From Melanopsichium pennsylvanicum (taxonomy: Eukaryota > Basidiomycota > Ustilaginomycetes > Ustilaginales): a stretch of 35,912 bases of DNA. The stretch spans positions 1 through 35,912 of the forward strand of contig OAPG01000031.1 of the NCBI GenBank assembly GCA_900208305.1. The letters run 5' to 3'. Positions 1 to 14,182 of the stretch are shown here, in pieces; the stretch's first letter is position 1, and each line of letters starts with the position of its first letter. The position numbers and the translations under genes are program-made. Under the pieces are notes generated by a model. The model was not told where the DNA came from. It searched no databases and saw nothing but the letters and a program-made list of their open reading frames with translations.

Positions 1-4435
<4,435 letters not shown>

Positions 4436-4869
4436 TTTATATATAAAATTATAGAATATCATGGTGGGACGCACTCCCCTTCTTACCCATCTCCTTAGCG
4501 GAACAAACTATCTAGTGTTTTCTATTTTCTAGTAATTACTATAATCGACCTACTAAAATCTTCCGATTTTTTAACGGAGCACAAAATATTATTAAGAAAA
4601 ATATACTATCCTTTTTCTAACGGTTAGAAAATTTATGAGGGAATCAATTTTATTGTTCCTTTTTATAAAAAGAAAAACTGGAAAAAGAAAGCCCCATTTT
4701 TAGGCTTAAATAGTAGTAACAGTTCCAGTAGAGACTAAGCCCGTATTATTAATTAAATCCGGCTACTAAAATCTTCTATTTTATAGCTGCTATATAATAG
4801 AAAACGATTATATATATATTACAAGGCTATAGTCTACTAGTTTGTAACTATTTTATTGATTGATAAATA
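4436..4869 (+). other. cox1-atp8 intergenic region
   Basis: AT-rich spacer with no gene seen. It holds small inverted repeats of the type CTAAAATCTTC(C)GATTTT (near 4553-4575 and 4765-4785), a hairpin type that recurs between genes throughout the window. Confidence 0.6.
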
Positions 4870-5016
4870 ATGCCTCAACTACTACCTTTTTACTTCGTAA
4901 ATCAAATCTCATTTGCATTCCTAGGACTATTTGTACTACTATTTGTATTTTCTAAATACATCCTACCAGCTTTTGTAGAACTATTTGTTTCACGAATGTA
5001 CATTACTAAACTTTAA
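4870..5016 (+). CDS. atp8: ATP synthase F0 subunit 8
   Basis: 48 residues, [15 protein letters not shown] to SRMYITKL. Atp8 is part of the F0 stator of complex V. The start MPQL, the single membrane helix (about residues 13-37) and the C-terminal pattern S-R-x-x-I-T-K-L are hallmarks of fungal Atp8, and the length matches the family. It lies upstream of atp6, a common fungal order. Confidence 0.97.
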
Positions 5017-5514
5017 TTAAAGAAGATCGTTATTACTTTTACGATCTTTTCCCCCCCACTAAAATATCTCCTATATTTTTATAGCAGCGCCAGCGCAGCG
5101 CCAGCACACTCACTCTTAAAAAGAAATCGTAGATTTTATTTTCGATTTTATTTTCGATTTTATTTTATAAGGGTGTGATAAAAATAGACAGCCTCCTTTT
5201 AGTAAATAAATATAAATATAGCGCGTAGCGGATTCTTTTAGAGTGTCAGCCGATAGCTAAATAGAATATGCGGTCTATAAAACAGAAAAATCGGCGGTGG
5301 CATTTTATACTATTTTATAGGAAAGAAGAAAGCTTTAACATTATTTCAAATTGAACCCCGCGCGCAAGCGCAGCGCAAGCGCAAAATTTATTGCGCTAAA
5401 AATGAAAAAGGATCTATTTTGTTATCAGTGTTGCTAGCTAGCATTTAATTTATAGGGGTGTAGCAACTATTAAAAAAACATTAAGTAACAATCCAATTAA
5501 TATTATTTTATGCA
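5017..5514 (+). other. atp8-atp6 intergenic region with GC clusters
   Basis: No gene seen. It holds GC palindromes at 5085-5107 (GCGCCAGCGC type), 5219-5232 (GCGCGTAGCG) and 5359-5386 (GCGCAAGCGC, two overlapping units), and a 12-nt tandem repeat of the type GATTTTATTTTC near 5132-5165. Confidence 0.6.
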
Positions 5515-6279
5515 ATGGCATTCCTAATTCATTCACCACTAGAGCAATTTGAAGTAACTAGTCTTATTTCTCTAAATCTACCTGTACTTGGATACGTTAA
5601 TCTAAGTCTAACAAATCTAGGACTATATACAATTCTAACTGTATATCTAGTACTATCACTTCATATTATGGGAAGTAACAACCACCAACTAATTCCAAGT
5701 CGATGGAGTATTGCACTAGAAAGTAGTTTTGCTTCAGTACACGGACTAGTTAAATCACAAATTGGTGCTGCTAACGAGATGTACCTTCCATTTATCTACT
5801 CACTATTCTTCTTTATCCTAATTGCTAATCTAAGTGGTAACGTACCATATGGATTTACAGTAGCTACATCAATTATGGTAAGTATTGGTCTAAGTATGAC
5901 AATCTTTATTGGAGTTACAATTCTTGGTCTACGACTACACAAAGTACACTTCTTCTCATTCTTTGTTCCTTCAGGTACACCTCTAGGACTAGTACCTCTA
6001 CTAGTACCTATTGAGCTGATTTCATATCTAGCACGAGCTTTCTCACTTGGAGTTCGGCTATTTGCTAACGTTACAGCAGGACACGTTCTAATGAAAATCC
6101 TTTCAGGATTCCTGGCTCCTCTATTTACTTCTACTTTTATTGTTTCAGTACTGACTGTACTACCATTTATCATTTTTACTGGTATTATTGGACTAGAAAT
6201 TGCAGTTTCATTTATTCAAGCTTACGTATTCTGTGTTCTAACATGTTCATATCTTAAAGATGCTATTGATCTACATTAA
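5515..6279 (+). CDS. atp6: ATP synthase F0 subunit a (subunit 6)
   Basis: 254 residues. It forms the proton half-channels of F0 next to the c-ring. ISYLARAFSLGVRLFANVTAGH (split here by description only: ISYLARAFSLG then VRLFANVTAGH) contains the essential membrane Arg, and GLEIAVSFIQAYVF is the conserved last helix. A hydrophobic N-terminus MAFLIHSPLEQFEV fits fungal Atp6. The last 62 codons, from the motif AAAATCCTTTCAGGATTCCT at 6094, have a second diverged copy at 9181-9369. The intact gene therefore probably carries a 3' end brought in by the downstream element and displaced its original one. Confidence 0.96.
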   Translation: MAFLIHSPLEQFEVTSLISLNLPVLGYVNLSLTNLGLYTILTVYLVLSLHIMGSNNHQLIPSRWSIALESSFASVHGLVKSQIGAANEMYLPFIYSLFFFILIANLSGNVPYGFTVATSIMVSIGLSMTIFIGVTILGLRLHKVHFFSFFVPSGTPLGLVPLLVPIELISYLARAFSLGVRLFANVTAGHVLMKILSGFLAPLFTSTFIVSVLTVLPFIIFTGIIGLEIAVSFIQAYVFCVLTCSYLKDAIDLH

Positions 6280-6362
6280 ATGAGTAGAGGTTTTACTAAA
6301 GTTTCAATAATTCTAGTAACTAAAGTGCTAGTTGCTAATGAATCTTTTCTAAAAAAGATTAA

Positions 6363-6932
6363 TTGGATACTCCCCTTTCCTGCGGTACAGTATTCAAAAA
6401 TGTGTCCATCTTTTATACTTATACTAATCTGATGCAAATTTTTACTAGTATTAGTAGTAACTTTGATACTTCAATTAGCCCTCACAAATTTATTTCGATT
6501 CTCTACCGATTTATTTTTGAAGACCTGAAACAAATTGAGGTCATTAAATTTCCTTGAGATAAGAAAGAAAAGAATAAAATGAAGAAAGTAATAGAAAAGT
6601 ATGGTAAACCTAATCGTAATACTAGTAAAACTACGTCAGGTTTTATAATTATTGTGCCAATAGGAAGTGATAAAAAAGCATCCATTTATCACTCAGAATT
6701 TACAACACACATTTCTAGAACATGTTATAAATACCTATTAAAAAAAGAACCTGCAACACATAAAATTATGGATATGTGTAAAAAACATGGTGGAAATATT
6801 TATATTCTTCCGTATTCACACACCAACCTACGAAATCTGCCATTTAACGATATGAGAGATTCAATTCAAGTTATCCTAATTTATTTTATCTGAGTTATCC
6901 TAATTTTTAATAGTAGTAATCATAGTAAATAG
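6363..6932 (+). CDS. Unidentified ORF in the atp6 cassette, open only if TGA is Trp
   Basis: I do not recognise this frame. It is open from after TAA at 6360 to TAG at 6930 with two internal TGA codons (6555, 6891). The middle part, from ATG at 6579, encodes a basic, Lys-rich stretch (KKVIEKYGKPNRNTSKTT). A short direct repeat GTTATCCTAATTTT flanks the second TGA. It lies between atp6 and trnR-UCU, in DNA apparently brought by the 3'-end-replacing element. It may be a remnant of an endonuclease or chance coding. Confidence 0.3.
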
Positions 6933-6994
6933 AAACCCCTTGTAAAATCTTATTCGATTTTTTAGTCGCGCCAGCGCAGAAAAAGAAATTAAAA

Positions 6995-7065
6995 ATAAGA
7001 TAAATGGAATCGAACCAATACAAATTCATTAGAAGCGAACTACTCTACCTTTAAGTTATATCTCC
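6995..7065 (-). tRNA. trnR: tRNA-Arg (UCU)
   Basis: On the minus strand: acceptor GGAGATA/TATCTTA (one end mismatch), D stem ACTT/GAGT, anticodon loop CTTCTAA (UCU), T loop TTCGATT. Reads AGA/AGG. It sits inside the atp6 cassette, between atp6 and the GIY-YIG ORF, in the opposite orientation to both. A second trnR (UCG) lies at 34425. Confidence 0.8.
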
Positions 7066-7369
7066 TTATCTATTCTTATACAAAAGTTTTTACCAATTTG
7101 AGCTTAAAAGTTAGTGAAGAAAAAGAAATCTCTAGAATTATCAAATTAACTATGCAATTTTAATGTCTACATAATAGTTACAATATGTACTATGAACTTA
7201 ATTATTTATTTTGAAATGACTAACAAATTTTTCTCAAGTAGTATTACTAGAATCATTTCAAATATTACTATTATAGTACTTCTAGTAGTATATTATTTTC
7301 ATCTATTTGGTTTCATGGTTTAGGGATTCTTTAATGTTTATACTTCTTATGTATATTCTATGAAAAGTG

Positions 7370-8848
7370 ATGTTAACTATACCTACTTTAGTGATGAAAA
7401 ATGCTCTAATTCCAGTTATTACTTTTATTTTTGTAATTCTTTTTGTATTTTGTGCAAAAATAGCGCAATATAAAATGATGTATGGTACATATCTAATGAA
7501 AATCTCTATAATCTTCATGCTGTGTAATCCTTTTTATCTATTTCTTATTACTAGACTTTTTGTTTGGATTATTTTTAAAGAAGAATGGGTAGTAAATAAT
7601 TTATATAATTATGCATCTATTTTTTCCAATGATTTTTCTTTTTTCAATTATTTTCCTAATTCTCCGTTTTCTTTTCTTAAAACTATTTACTGTCAAGAAG
7701 ATGAAAATGGTATGGGTATTAGTAATAAAACTGCAATTATTACTAATGAATCTTATATTCCTTGGTATAATTATAAGAATGTAGATAAAAGTAGAGAAAC
7801 ACTAAATAGAATGCTATATTTTTGTAAAAAAAATAATATTCATCTAGCCGATTACCTTATTGAAAATTGTTATGACATTCTTATTAAACCTTCTGACAAT
7901 ACTGGTATTCTAAAGTCATCTATCGAACCAAATTCTATTTGTAATTATACGAAGCTATCGAATCTGGATAACGTTCTTGATCGTAAGCTGTTTGCAGATT
8001 TTAAGAATAAATCTGTAGTATACTCTTTCACTACTATGGAAAATTGTCTAGTAAATGTCGGATCTAGTATTAATATTGAAAATAGAATGGAAAACTATTA
8101 CAAAAATGTGGATCGTTTTATTAAGGGTCTTCCTAGAGAGGATGTATCTTTTGCACGTAATGTTGCAAGAATTGGTGGTATCTCCAATCTAAAATGGGGT
8201 GTTCTATATACTACTAGTAATCTTTTTAAAGATTATATATCCAAATATAGTATCCCTACTTCAGACATGCCCATCTATTCAAATATTCTAGCACACTATA
8301 GCAAACACCGTGTTCGTCTGGTTGAACAGTCAATTCATGCTTATAATCTTCCTTCTTGGTATTCTAGCCAAGGTGTTATTTTTGATTATATGAATTGGTC
8401 CTCTACAGCTTTCCAAGATAAATTTGGTATAACAAGTTATAAAACTAAACTTATCGATCAAGAAGGTAACGTTCCTTTTTTTATTCACAAAGAGGCCGCA
8501 ACAGGTATTAATACTAGAACTTTTACAAGAAATGTAAATATCACACCAACTCATTATATTACAGCACCTGCAATGGATAAATCAGTTACAATTTTCCAAG
8601 ATGAATCAGTACGACCTTCTGGAACTCTTTCCTCTCGAAACAAAGATTATGGGCTAATTTATCCAGACTATTTTGATGTTAATTGTATCCCTACTGGAAA
8701 ATATATTCTAATTGACAGTACTACTCTAAATCAAGTAGGTCCTGAGTTTACTAATTCTCAAGAAGCTGCTAAATATATTGGTTATACTGACTCCAAAAAA
8801 ATAAGAAGATATATCAACAAATGTTACGAACTATCAGGTACTGGATAA
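7370..8848 (+). CDS. Free-standing GIY-YIG family homing endonuclease downstream of atp6
   Basis: Open reading frame of about 490 residues. The N-terminus is hydrophobic (LIPVITFIFVILFVF). A diverged GIY-YIG module follows about residues 215-320: VVYSFTTMENCLVNVGSSIN with the G-S-S-x-N-x-x-x-R pattern and a candidate catalytic Glu in RLVEQSIHAYN. The C-terminus, TNSQEAAKYIGYTDSKKIRRY, resembles the helix-turn-helix repeats (NUMOD type) that help such enzymes bind DNA. If TGA at 7361 is Trp the frame extends back to ATG at 7334. It sits between intact atp6 and the displaced atp6 3' end, the expected place for the nuclease of a 3'-end-replacing element. The usual YIG signature is degenerate (VNVGSS). 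Confidence 0.65.
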   Translation: MLTIPTLVMKNALIPVITFIFVILFVFCAKIAQYKMMYGTYLMKISIIFMLCNPFYLFLITRLFVWIIFKEEWVVNNLYNYASIFSNDFSFFNYFPNSPFSFLKTIYCQEDENGMGISNKTAIITNESYIPWYNYKNVDKSRETLNRMLYFCKKNNIHLADYLIENCYDILIKPSDNTGILKSSIEPNSICNYTKLSNLDNVLDRKLFADFKNKSVVYSFTTMENCLVNVGSSINIENRMENYYKNVDRFIKGLPREDVSFARNVARIGGISNLKWGVLYTTSNLFKDYISKYSIPTSDMPIYSNILAHYSKHRVRLVEQSIHAYNLPSWYSSQGVIFDYMNWSSTAFQDKFGITSYKTKLIDQEGNVPFFIHKEAATGINTRTFTRNVNITPTHYITAPAMDKSVTIFQDESVRPSGTLSSRNKDYGLIYPDYFDVNCIPTGKYILIDSTTLNQVGPEFTNSQEAAKYIGYTDSKKIRRYINKCYELSGTG

Positions 8849-9180
8849 TTTTCAACACAAAAATTTTATATTGCAAAAAAACCCCCTAAGACACTATCTA
8901 ATCCTTACCAACTACTCAAACTTGACACTGGAACAAATCAAAAAATTCTACATAAAAACTTCTCCTCTCTAGCTGATATTCTACGATACTTTGATGTGTT
9001 TAGAAATTCACACAACTGGAAGCAGAAATATGTAGATTCGGGTAAACCATATAAATAAATTTGGTTTATTGTTCCACTTGAATCATACGAAGTAGAACAA
9101 AAGCAAACTGACGATTATCAAAAATTCTGGAACCGTGAAGTAGATCCTATGCTTAATGGTAAAATAATAAGCACACACTA
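8849..9180 (+). pseudogene. Broken C-terminal tail of the GIY-YIG gene
   Basis: After the stop at 8848, a further frame beginning past the A7C5 run at 8874-8885 reads NPYQLLKLDTGTNQKIL, LADILRYFDVF and, after a TAA near 9056, IWFIVPLESYEVEQKQ. The content looks like a former C-terminal extension, frame-shifted at the homopolymer and cut by a nonsense codon. It stops exactly where the displaced atp6 fragment begins. Confidence 0.5.
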
Positions 9181-9369
9181 CTAAAAATCCTTTCAGGATT
9201 CCTAGCACCAATGTTTACATCAGGAGCTATTACAGCAGTTATTACTCTAATCCCATTCAGTCTCTTTATCCCACTAATTGGACTAGAAATTGCAGTTTCA
9301 TTTATCCAAGCTTACGTATTCTGTATTCTAACAGCATCATACCTTAAAGATACTATTGATCTACACTAA
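9181..9369 (+). pseudogene. Displaced 3' end of atp6
   Basis: 63 codons reading KILSGFLAPMFTSG through IGLEIAVSFIQAYVF to YLKDTIDLH and a TAA. It matches the last part of intact atp6 but is clearly diverged in the middle (AITAVITLIPFSLFIPL versus FIVSVLTVLPFIIFTGI). The frame is still open, so the displacement seems fairly recent. It has no start or upstream gene. It is best explained as the native atp6 tail, pushed aside by insertion of the cassette at 6280-9180. Confidence 0.9.
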
Positions 9370-9387
9370 ATAACTTCATTTTCAGTC

Positions 9388-9442
9388 CTACTAAATTTAA
9401 CCAGTTAAATGCTCTTGCGGAATAAAAATATTCGATTTTTAT
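9388..9442 (+). repeat. 55-nt inverted repeat, copy 1
   Basis: Contains AAATGCTCTTGCGGAATAAA followed by the hairpin AAAATATTCGATTTTT. The reverse complement is almost identical at 31394-31449, downstream of trnW. The rest of 9370-9689 shows no gene. Confidence 0.8.
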
Positions 9443-9689
9443 AACCCGTTTTTCTCTTACCCCCATTAACTATAATTTTATTTGCACCCCAGCGCTTCTA
9501 TAAATAGAAGATTTAAAGTAGCCATTCTAAAATCTTCTCTTTTTGTATATTTTTTAATAGCACTATTAATCATATATCTACTAAAGTTACTGGCATCCCG
9601 TATTATAAATTCAAAGTGTTTATGGTTATCCTATTTCTATACTTTTATTAAAGCTGTATACATATATATATATAGGTATACATACATCT

Positions 9690-9760
9690 AAGGATTTAGC
9701 TGAGTGGTTTAGCATCGATCTTACACATCGGGGACAGAGGTTCGATTCCTCTAATTCTTA
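9690..9760 (+). tRNA. trnV: tRNA-Val (UAC)
   Basis: Acceptor AAGGATT/AATTCTT, anticodon stem TCGAT/ATCGG with loop CTTACAC (anticodon UAC), T arm AGAGG-TTCGATT-CCTCT. All stems fit. It reads GUN codons. Confidence 0.92.
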
Positions 9761-10484
9761 AATTAAATTAATTAATTTATAACCAGTTATCTGCTGCCCA
9801 ATTAAAATAGGATATTTTAATTGGATAGGCGCGCGTAGCGCCCTTTCAATTTAATAGGGCAACTGCTATACTATTTTATCAGGGCAATACATATGACAAA
9901 AGATGGATTAAATAATTCAATTTATAACTGTTAGCAGGGCTATTAAATATTACTTTTTTTTACCGACTAAAATCTTCGATTTTATAACCAGAAGTAATGT
10001 AAATGTAATATTTTTTATATTACTCTATTAAATATAAACTGTATCTATTTTAAAATAAGTAAACATTATTTCTATTTATAGTGGCTATTATTAAATTATA
10101 GCCTTTTTCTTTATATAATCTTATAGGAAAGGAGTAATTTCCTTTTTATTTTAACGTGCTGCTTTCACTTTAAAATTGGTTACTGGGTGTAATTTTCTCT
10201 TTTCTTAATATTACGTCTTTTTTATAAATGCATGACTAATTATGTTATAAAAACCTACTTTGTAATAAAATAAAATCTACGATTTGATGTTTTTTATTCT
10301 AATGGGGGAGTAGTCAAAATAAAAGTGCTGCTTTATATACAGTATATAAATAGTAATATATTAATAGTAATAAAGTTATTAAATAAAAGAGGATTTAATA
10401 CTATTTTCTTACTATAATTATTGATAATTATTAAGTTAAGAAGTAGGGTTAGCAAAGCTATTATAATATAAATAAATATAAAAA
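9761..10484 (+). other. trnV-cox2 intergenic region
   Basis: About 720 nt without a gene. It holds a GC palindrome GGCGCGCGTAGCGCC (9828-9842) and the intergenic hairpin CTAAAATCTTCGATTTT near 9963. The rest is AT-rich. Confidence 0.5.
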
Positions 10485-11246
10485 ATGTTTAATCTATTTC
10501 CATTTGCTAGTACAGCAATTTTTAATGATGCACCACAACCTTGGCAACTAGGATTCCAAGATGGAGCATCACCAACACATGAAGGTATTACAGAACTACA
10601 CGATTCAATCTTCTTTTATCTAGTAATTATTTGTTTTGGAGTACTATGGGTACTATCATCAGTTATTGTTAACTTTAATAGTAATAAATCACAACTAGTA
10701 TACAAATATGCTAACCACGGAACTCTAATTGAGCTAATTTGGACAATTACACCAGCTCTAGTACTTATTGCTATTGCTTTCCCTAGTTTTAAACTACTTT
10801 ACCTTATGGATGAAGTAATTAGTCCTTCTATGACAGTTAAAGTAGCAGGACACCAATGGTACTGGAGTGCAGAATATTCTGACTTCATTAATGAGGACGG
10901 AGAAAGTATCGAATTCGACTCATATATGGTTCCAGAAACAGATCTGGAAGACGGACAGCTTCGACTACTAGAAGTAGATAACCGATTTGTAGTGCCGATC
11001 GATACACATATCCGGTTTATTGTTACAGGAGCAGATGTAATTCATGATTTTGCCGTTCCATCTCTAGGACTTAAAATTGATGCTGTGCCCGGACGACTAA
11101 ACCAAACATCAGTTCTAATTGAGCGAGAAGGTGTATTCTACGGACAGTGTTCCGAAATCTGTGGAGTATATCATGGGTTCATGCCTGTAGCTATTGAGGC
11201 CGTAACACCAGAGAAATACCTAGCTTGGATTGATAGCCAATCTTAA
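10485..11246 (+). CDS. cox2: Cytochrome c oxidase subunit 2
   Basis: 253 residues. It carries the CuA centre that accepts electrons from cytochrome c. Two membrane helices (about 42-63 and 83-105), the aromatic motif GHQWYW (about 121-126) and CuA ligands in HDFAVPSLG and [15 protein letters not shown] are all present. The N-terminus (MFNLFPFASTAIFNDAPQPW) fits the cleaved fungal leader. From just after HQWYWS the sequence has a second, degraded copy at 12678-13030. In this region the intact gene shows more G/C-ending codons (CGG, GCC, GAC) than its 5' half, and reads WSAEYSDF where the displaced copy has the usual WSYEYSDF. This suggests an imported 3' half. Confidence 0.97.
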   Translation: MFNLFPFASTAIFNDAPQPWQLGFQDGASPTHEGITELHDSIFFYLVIICFGVLWVLSSVIVNFNSNKSQLVYKYANHGTLIELIWTITPALVLIAIAFPSFKLLYLMDEVISPSMTVKVAGHQWYWSAEYSDFINEDGESIEFDSYMVPETDLEDGQLRLLEVDNRFVVPIDTHIRFIVTGADVIHDFAVPSLGLKIDAVPGRLNQTSVLIEREGVFYGQCSEICGVYHGFMPVAIEAVTPEKYLAWIDSQS

Positions 11247-11297
11247 TATTATAACTTGCAATTTTTCCCCCTTACGTAATTCTATTTTACTATTGCC

Positions 11298-11375
11298 AAT
11301 AAGTATGGTAATTTTATAATAAAAAATAATAAGTATGGTAATTTTATAATAAAAATAAATAAGTAGAGTAATTTA
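11298..11375 (+). repeat. 30-nt tandem repeat, about 2.6 copies
   Basis: Unit starts AATAAGTATGGTAATTTTAT; copies begin at 11298, 11328 and 11358, the last one truncated and slightly changed. It lies between cox2 and the decayed endonuclease gene. Confidence 0.85.
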
Positions 11376-11419
11376 GGGTGCTATAATAAACCTTTTTATG
11401 GGGTAACATATTCAATTTT

Positions 11420-12453
11420 CTATTTTTTAAGGTAGAGTGAGTGGAGGTTAACAGGTCGTGAAAGGGAAGAAGGAGGCTTATTAAAATAAATAGCTGCTTT
11501 ACCTAGAGAATCAAAGTAAAGAATTTCATTGGTAAAAGTATTAGTTACTTTCACACTCTTGGATGTTGGCAGAGTAACGGGTAGTTTAAGAACGTCATCA
11601 ACAATTGATTTAAGTTCAGTAAGAGTAAGTAGAGTATTAATATTTACATTAGATACAGGTGTATTAGTAATAAGCCTCCGGCGGTATCACGAATCCAACC
11701 ACCTTTTTTAACAATACCTCGAGCCCAATAAATAGTTTTACTCATAAGTCGTGAAAAAGCTGCTGTAGAATGCATAATATTGATAAGTGTAAGAGTATCA
11801 CCTTCTTTATAATAAATGTAAAGTTTACTCCAAATAATTGTACTTAATTTAGGATCATTAGAATCTACAATATTCGTTCCAGCTACAAACATTTTATTAT
11901 AAGTAGGTTTATAATAAAAGAAAAGATATTGTTCAAGAATAGTAATAAAAAGTTCTTTTGTGATAGTAATAGTATCTAGTACTTCTTCTGAAATAATAAA
12001 TAGAGTTATAATTCCTTTATTTCAAAAATCTTTAATAAAATAAGATTTTGAACGTTATAACTCCCATTTGCGTGTTCTCGTACCCGTTGTGCTAGTGATT
12101 TACTTTGTCCGATATATGTATCCTTTGTTGGATCCTGCGAATGAAGTAGGTAACAACCTGGTACTTTAGTACCAGTTGAAGAGCTTGATCTTACTACACT
12201 ACGGAATAGTGAACTATTATCAGATCAGCACTACTACTAGATAGAGGCAGTGTAATACTATTTATAACAATACCTTCACAAATTGTAACCACTTTATCTG
12301 TAACTACTCCTTCTTTAAGCCCTAGAGCATAACTAATATTCTTAGAAGTTGTCCTGTATTATTTGCAATTTCTTGCATTACAAAGAGACTTCGTTTGAAT
12401 CGTTCATCTTGCTCTTTATTTGACTCTTTAAAGATTACGTTTGTGTATTTCAT
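11420..12453 (-). pseudogene. Decayed GIY-YIG endonuclease gene downstream of cox2 (family member a)
   Basis: Minus strand, from ATG at 12453. Fragments in changing frames read MKYTNVIFKESNKEQDERF, NISYALGLKEGVVTDKVV, the GIY-YIG core GCYLLHSQDPTKDTYIGQS followed by LAQRVREH, the Glu block ITILEQYLFFYYKPTYN, GGWIRDTAGG, and a C-terminal repeat YFDSLGKAAIYFNKPPSSLS (NUMOD-like). Several frameshifts separate them, for example near 12340, 12230 and 12030. It shares the block order NISxAL-xEGVxT, GCYY/L, YxGxS, LEQYLFF with the gene behind atp9 (32279-33378), so the two are relatives. It points towards cox2, unlike the atp6 and atp9 cassettes. Confidence 0.75.
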
Positions 12454-12677
12454 TGGTTAGTATATTTTATTTCGGTAGGATGTTCTAGTTAATTATACTT
12501 ATTATCAGTATATTTCTGAATCATACAATAATTATATTCATTTATACATTAATATTCAACTATATTTTGTATAATATTTTTATACATTAAAAGTTAACAT
12601 ATATTATTATTTGCTTAAAAAGGCATAGTTTATTAAATAAGTATACCTTCTTATACGAATGTGTTAATATTACTAAC

Positions 12678-13030
12678 TGGTCATACGAGTACTCAGATTT
12701 CATTAATGAAGATGGAGAATCAATCGAGTTTGATTCCTACATGGTTCCTGAAACAGATCTAGAGGATGGACAACTACGACTACTAGATGTAGATAATCGA
12801 GTTGTAGTACCAATCGATACACACATTCGATTTATTGTTACGACCTTATCCATGATTTCCCGTTCCATCTCTAGGACTTAAAATCGATGCGGTCGACTAA
12901 ATCAAACATCTGTGCTTATCGAGCGTGAAGGAGTGTTCTACGGACAATGTTCAGAGATCTGTGGAGTATATCACGGATTCATGCCTGTAGCTATTGAGGC
13001 CGTAACACCAGAGAAATACGGATTGATAGC
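12678..13030 (+). pseudogene. Displaced, degraded 3' half of cox2
   Basis: Reads [20 protein letters not shown], then the [25 protein letters not shown] and [17 protein letters not shown] blocks as in cox2. There is a deletion between FIV and the IHDF region near 12840, another in the GRLNQ region near 12890, and loss of the LAW codons before GATTGATAGCC at the end. The 39 nt around ATGCCTGTAGCTATTGAGG are identical to the intact gene. It is a pseudogene of the original cox2 tail, displaced by the cassette at 11247-12677. Confidence 0.92.
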
Positions 13031-13098
13031 CCCCCCTTCTCTTCTGATCATTTAAAAGTATCTTTGGTACTGGTAACTCAAATCTATTTATACTAAAA

Positions 13099-13990
13099 AT
13101 GGATTATATTCCGTGGAGTGATACTAACATGATGAAAACGAACCGTCTAGTACTTAATGATATGTATAATTTGAATTATAATTATACTAGTATTAAAAAT
13201 TGATTTTGATAAAAAAGGAAATTACTACACCTACTTAAAGAACCTATAAAAAATACTGGTATTACTTACTATGAAGTGTCTAAAAAGTAAATCCTTGTTA
13301 ATAAAAGTACGCACAATACCTTTGCTCGATCTCAGTTTACTAATGAATCCGGGGTATATATTGTGCAACATAATCTATCTGAAGACGGGTAGTGCTACGG
13401 ACTTTTAACGACGATTTGGTAATCACTACAGTTCTATTCGAGATCTTTATGATAATGGTGAAAAAGAATTCAAATTCCATAAGACACTATTTGCAAACGG
13501 TATCTATAATTAGAATTGTAAAATTGGTAAGACTACTAATAGCTACTACTATTATTTTAGTCGCGCCAGCGCAGAATGGCATACAAATGGTAGCTTTAAC
13601 AACGATAGCAAGCTATTCCATGTACTTCAACAATTTCAATTTCAATTTCAATTTCAATTTACTCAGTATGAAGAACGTATGTATGAACAAGCAATTATTC
13701 ATGCTGTGGGACGAATGTAGGACAAGAAGTATATTTTAATGTCAACTGGTATTCTAGTAAATAATTTAAGAAGAATCATAAGACATTCAAGCGATCACTC
13801 GTGATACTGATAAAGTGTATGATTTCTCTTCAATTCGACGAACAGGGCTACTACTAAGTATTGAAAAACGAAATATTCAGACTTCTATAAATTATATGAC
13901 TTACCATAAATCAGATCTTATTGGACAAAACAGGAATGGCTACTAGTAGTTAAATTAGACCAATTGAAAGCATTACGATTACTACTTTAT
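13099..13990 (+). pseudogene. Fossil GIY-YIG endonuclease, second one in the cox2 region
   Basis: Many stops and shifts. Readable pieces are MDYIPWSDTNMMKTNRLVLN, SGVYIVQHNLSEDG (a GIY-like start near 13347), GNHYSSIRDLYDNGEKEFKF and QYEERMYEQAIIHAVGR (candidate catalytic Glu, near 13665). These resemble the atp6-linked gene (RLVEQSIHAYN) more than the 11420-12453 family. A GC palindrome at 13561-13575 and a hexamer repeat (CAATTT)n at 13627-13660 interrupt it. It follows the displaced cox2 tail, so it may be the nuclease of an older invasion. Confidence 0.55.
13561..13575 (+). repeat. GC palindrome, TCGCGCCAGCGCAGAA family
   Basis: Same sequence at 1209-1224 and 6965-6980, inverted at 22123-22137; the core GCGCCAGCGC is also at 5085-5107 and, inverted, inside rps3 at 15431-15442. 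Confidence 0.8.
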
Positions 13991-14182
13991 ATTTATAATC
14001 AGAAATTTATACTTATTATAAAACTACTAAATCATATTTCTAATTTCACCATCTTATTAATCTAGGCTAATAAAATCAGATATTTTTTATTTAGTTTTAG
14101 TTTTAGTTTTAGTTTTAGTTGCGATACTTTAATAATAAATATAGCAGTACAGGGTATAAATTTTAGAAATCTATACATATTA

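Noticed and set aside
5796..6173. 125-codon ORF on the minus strand
   Set aside because: Antisense shadow of atp6; no family features.
8330..8554. Minus-strand ORF inside the atp6-linked endonuclease gene
   Set aside because: Antisense of a better-supported long ORF.
11529..11711. Plus-strand ORF behind cox2
   Set aside because: Antisense of the decayed minus-strand GIY-YIG gene, which has recognisable motifs.
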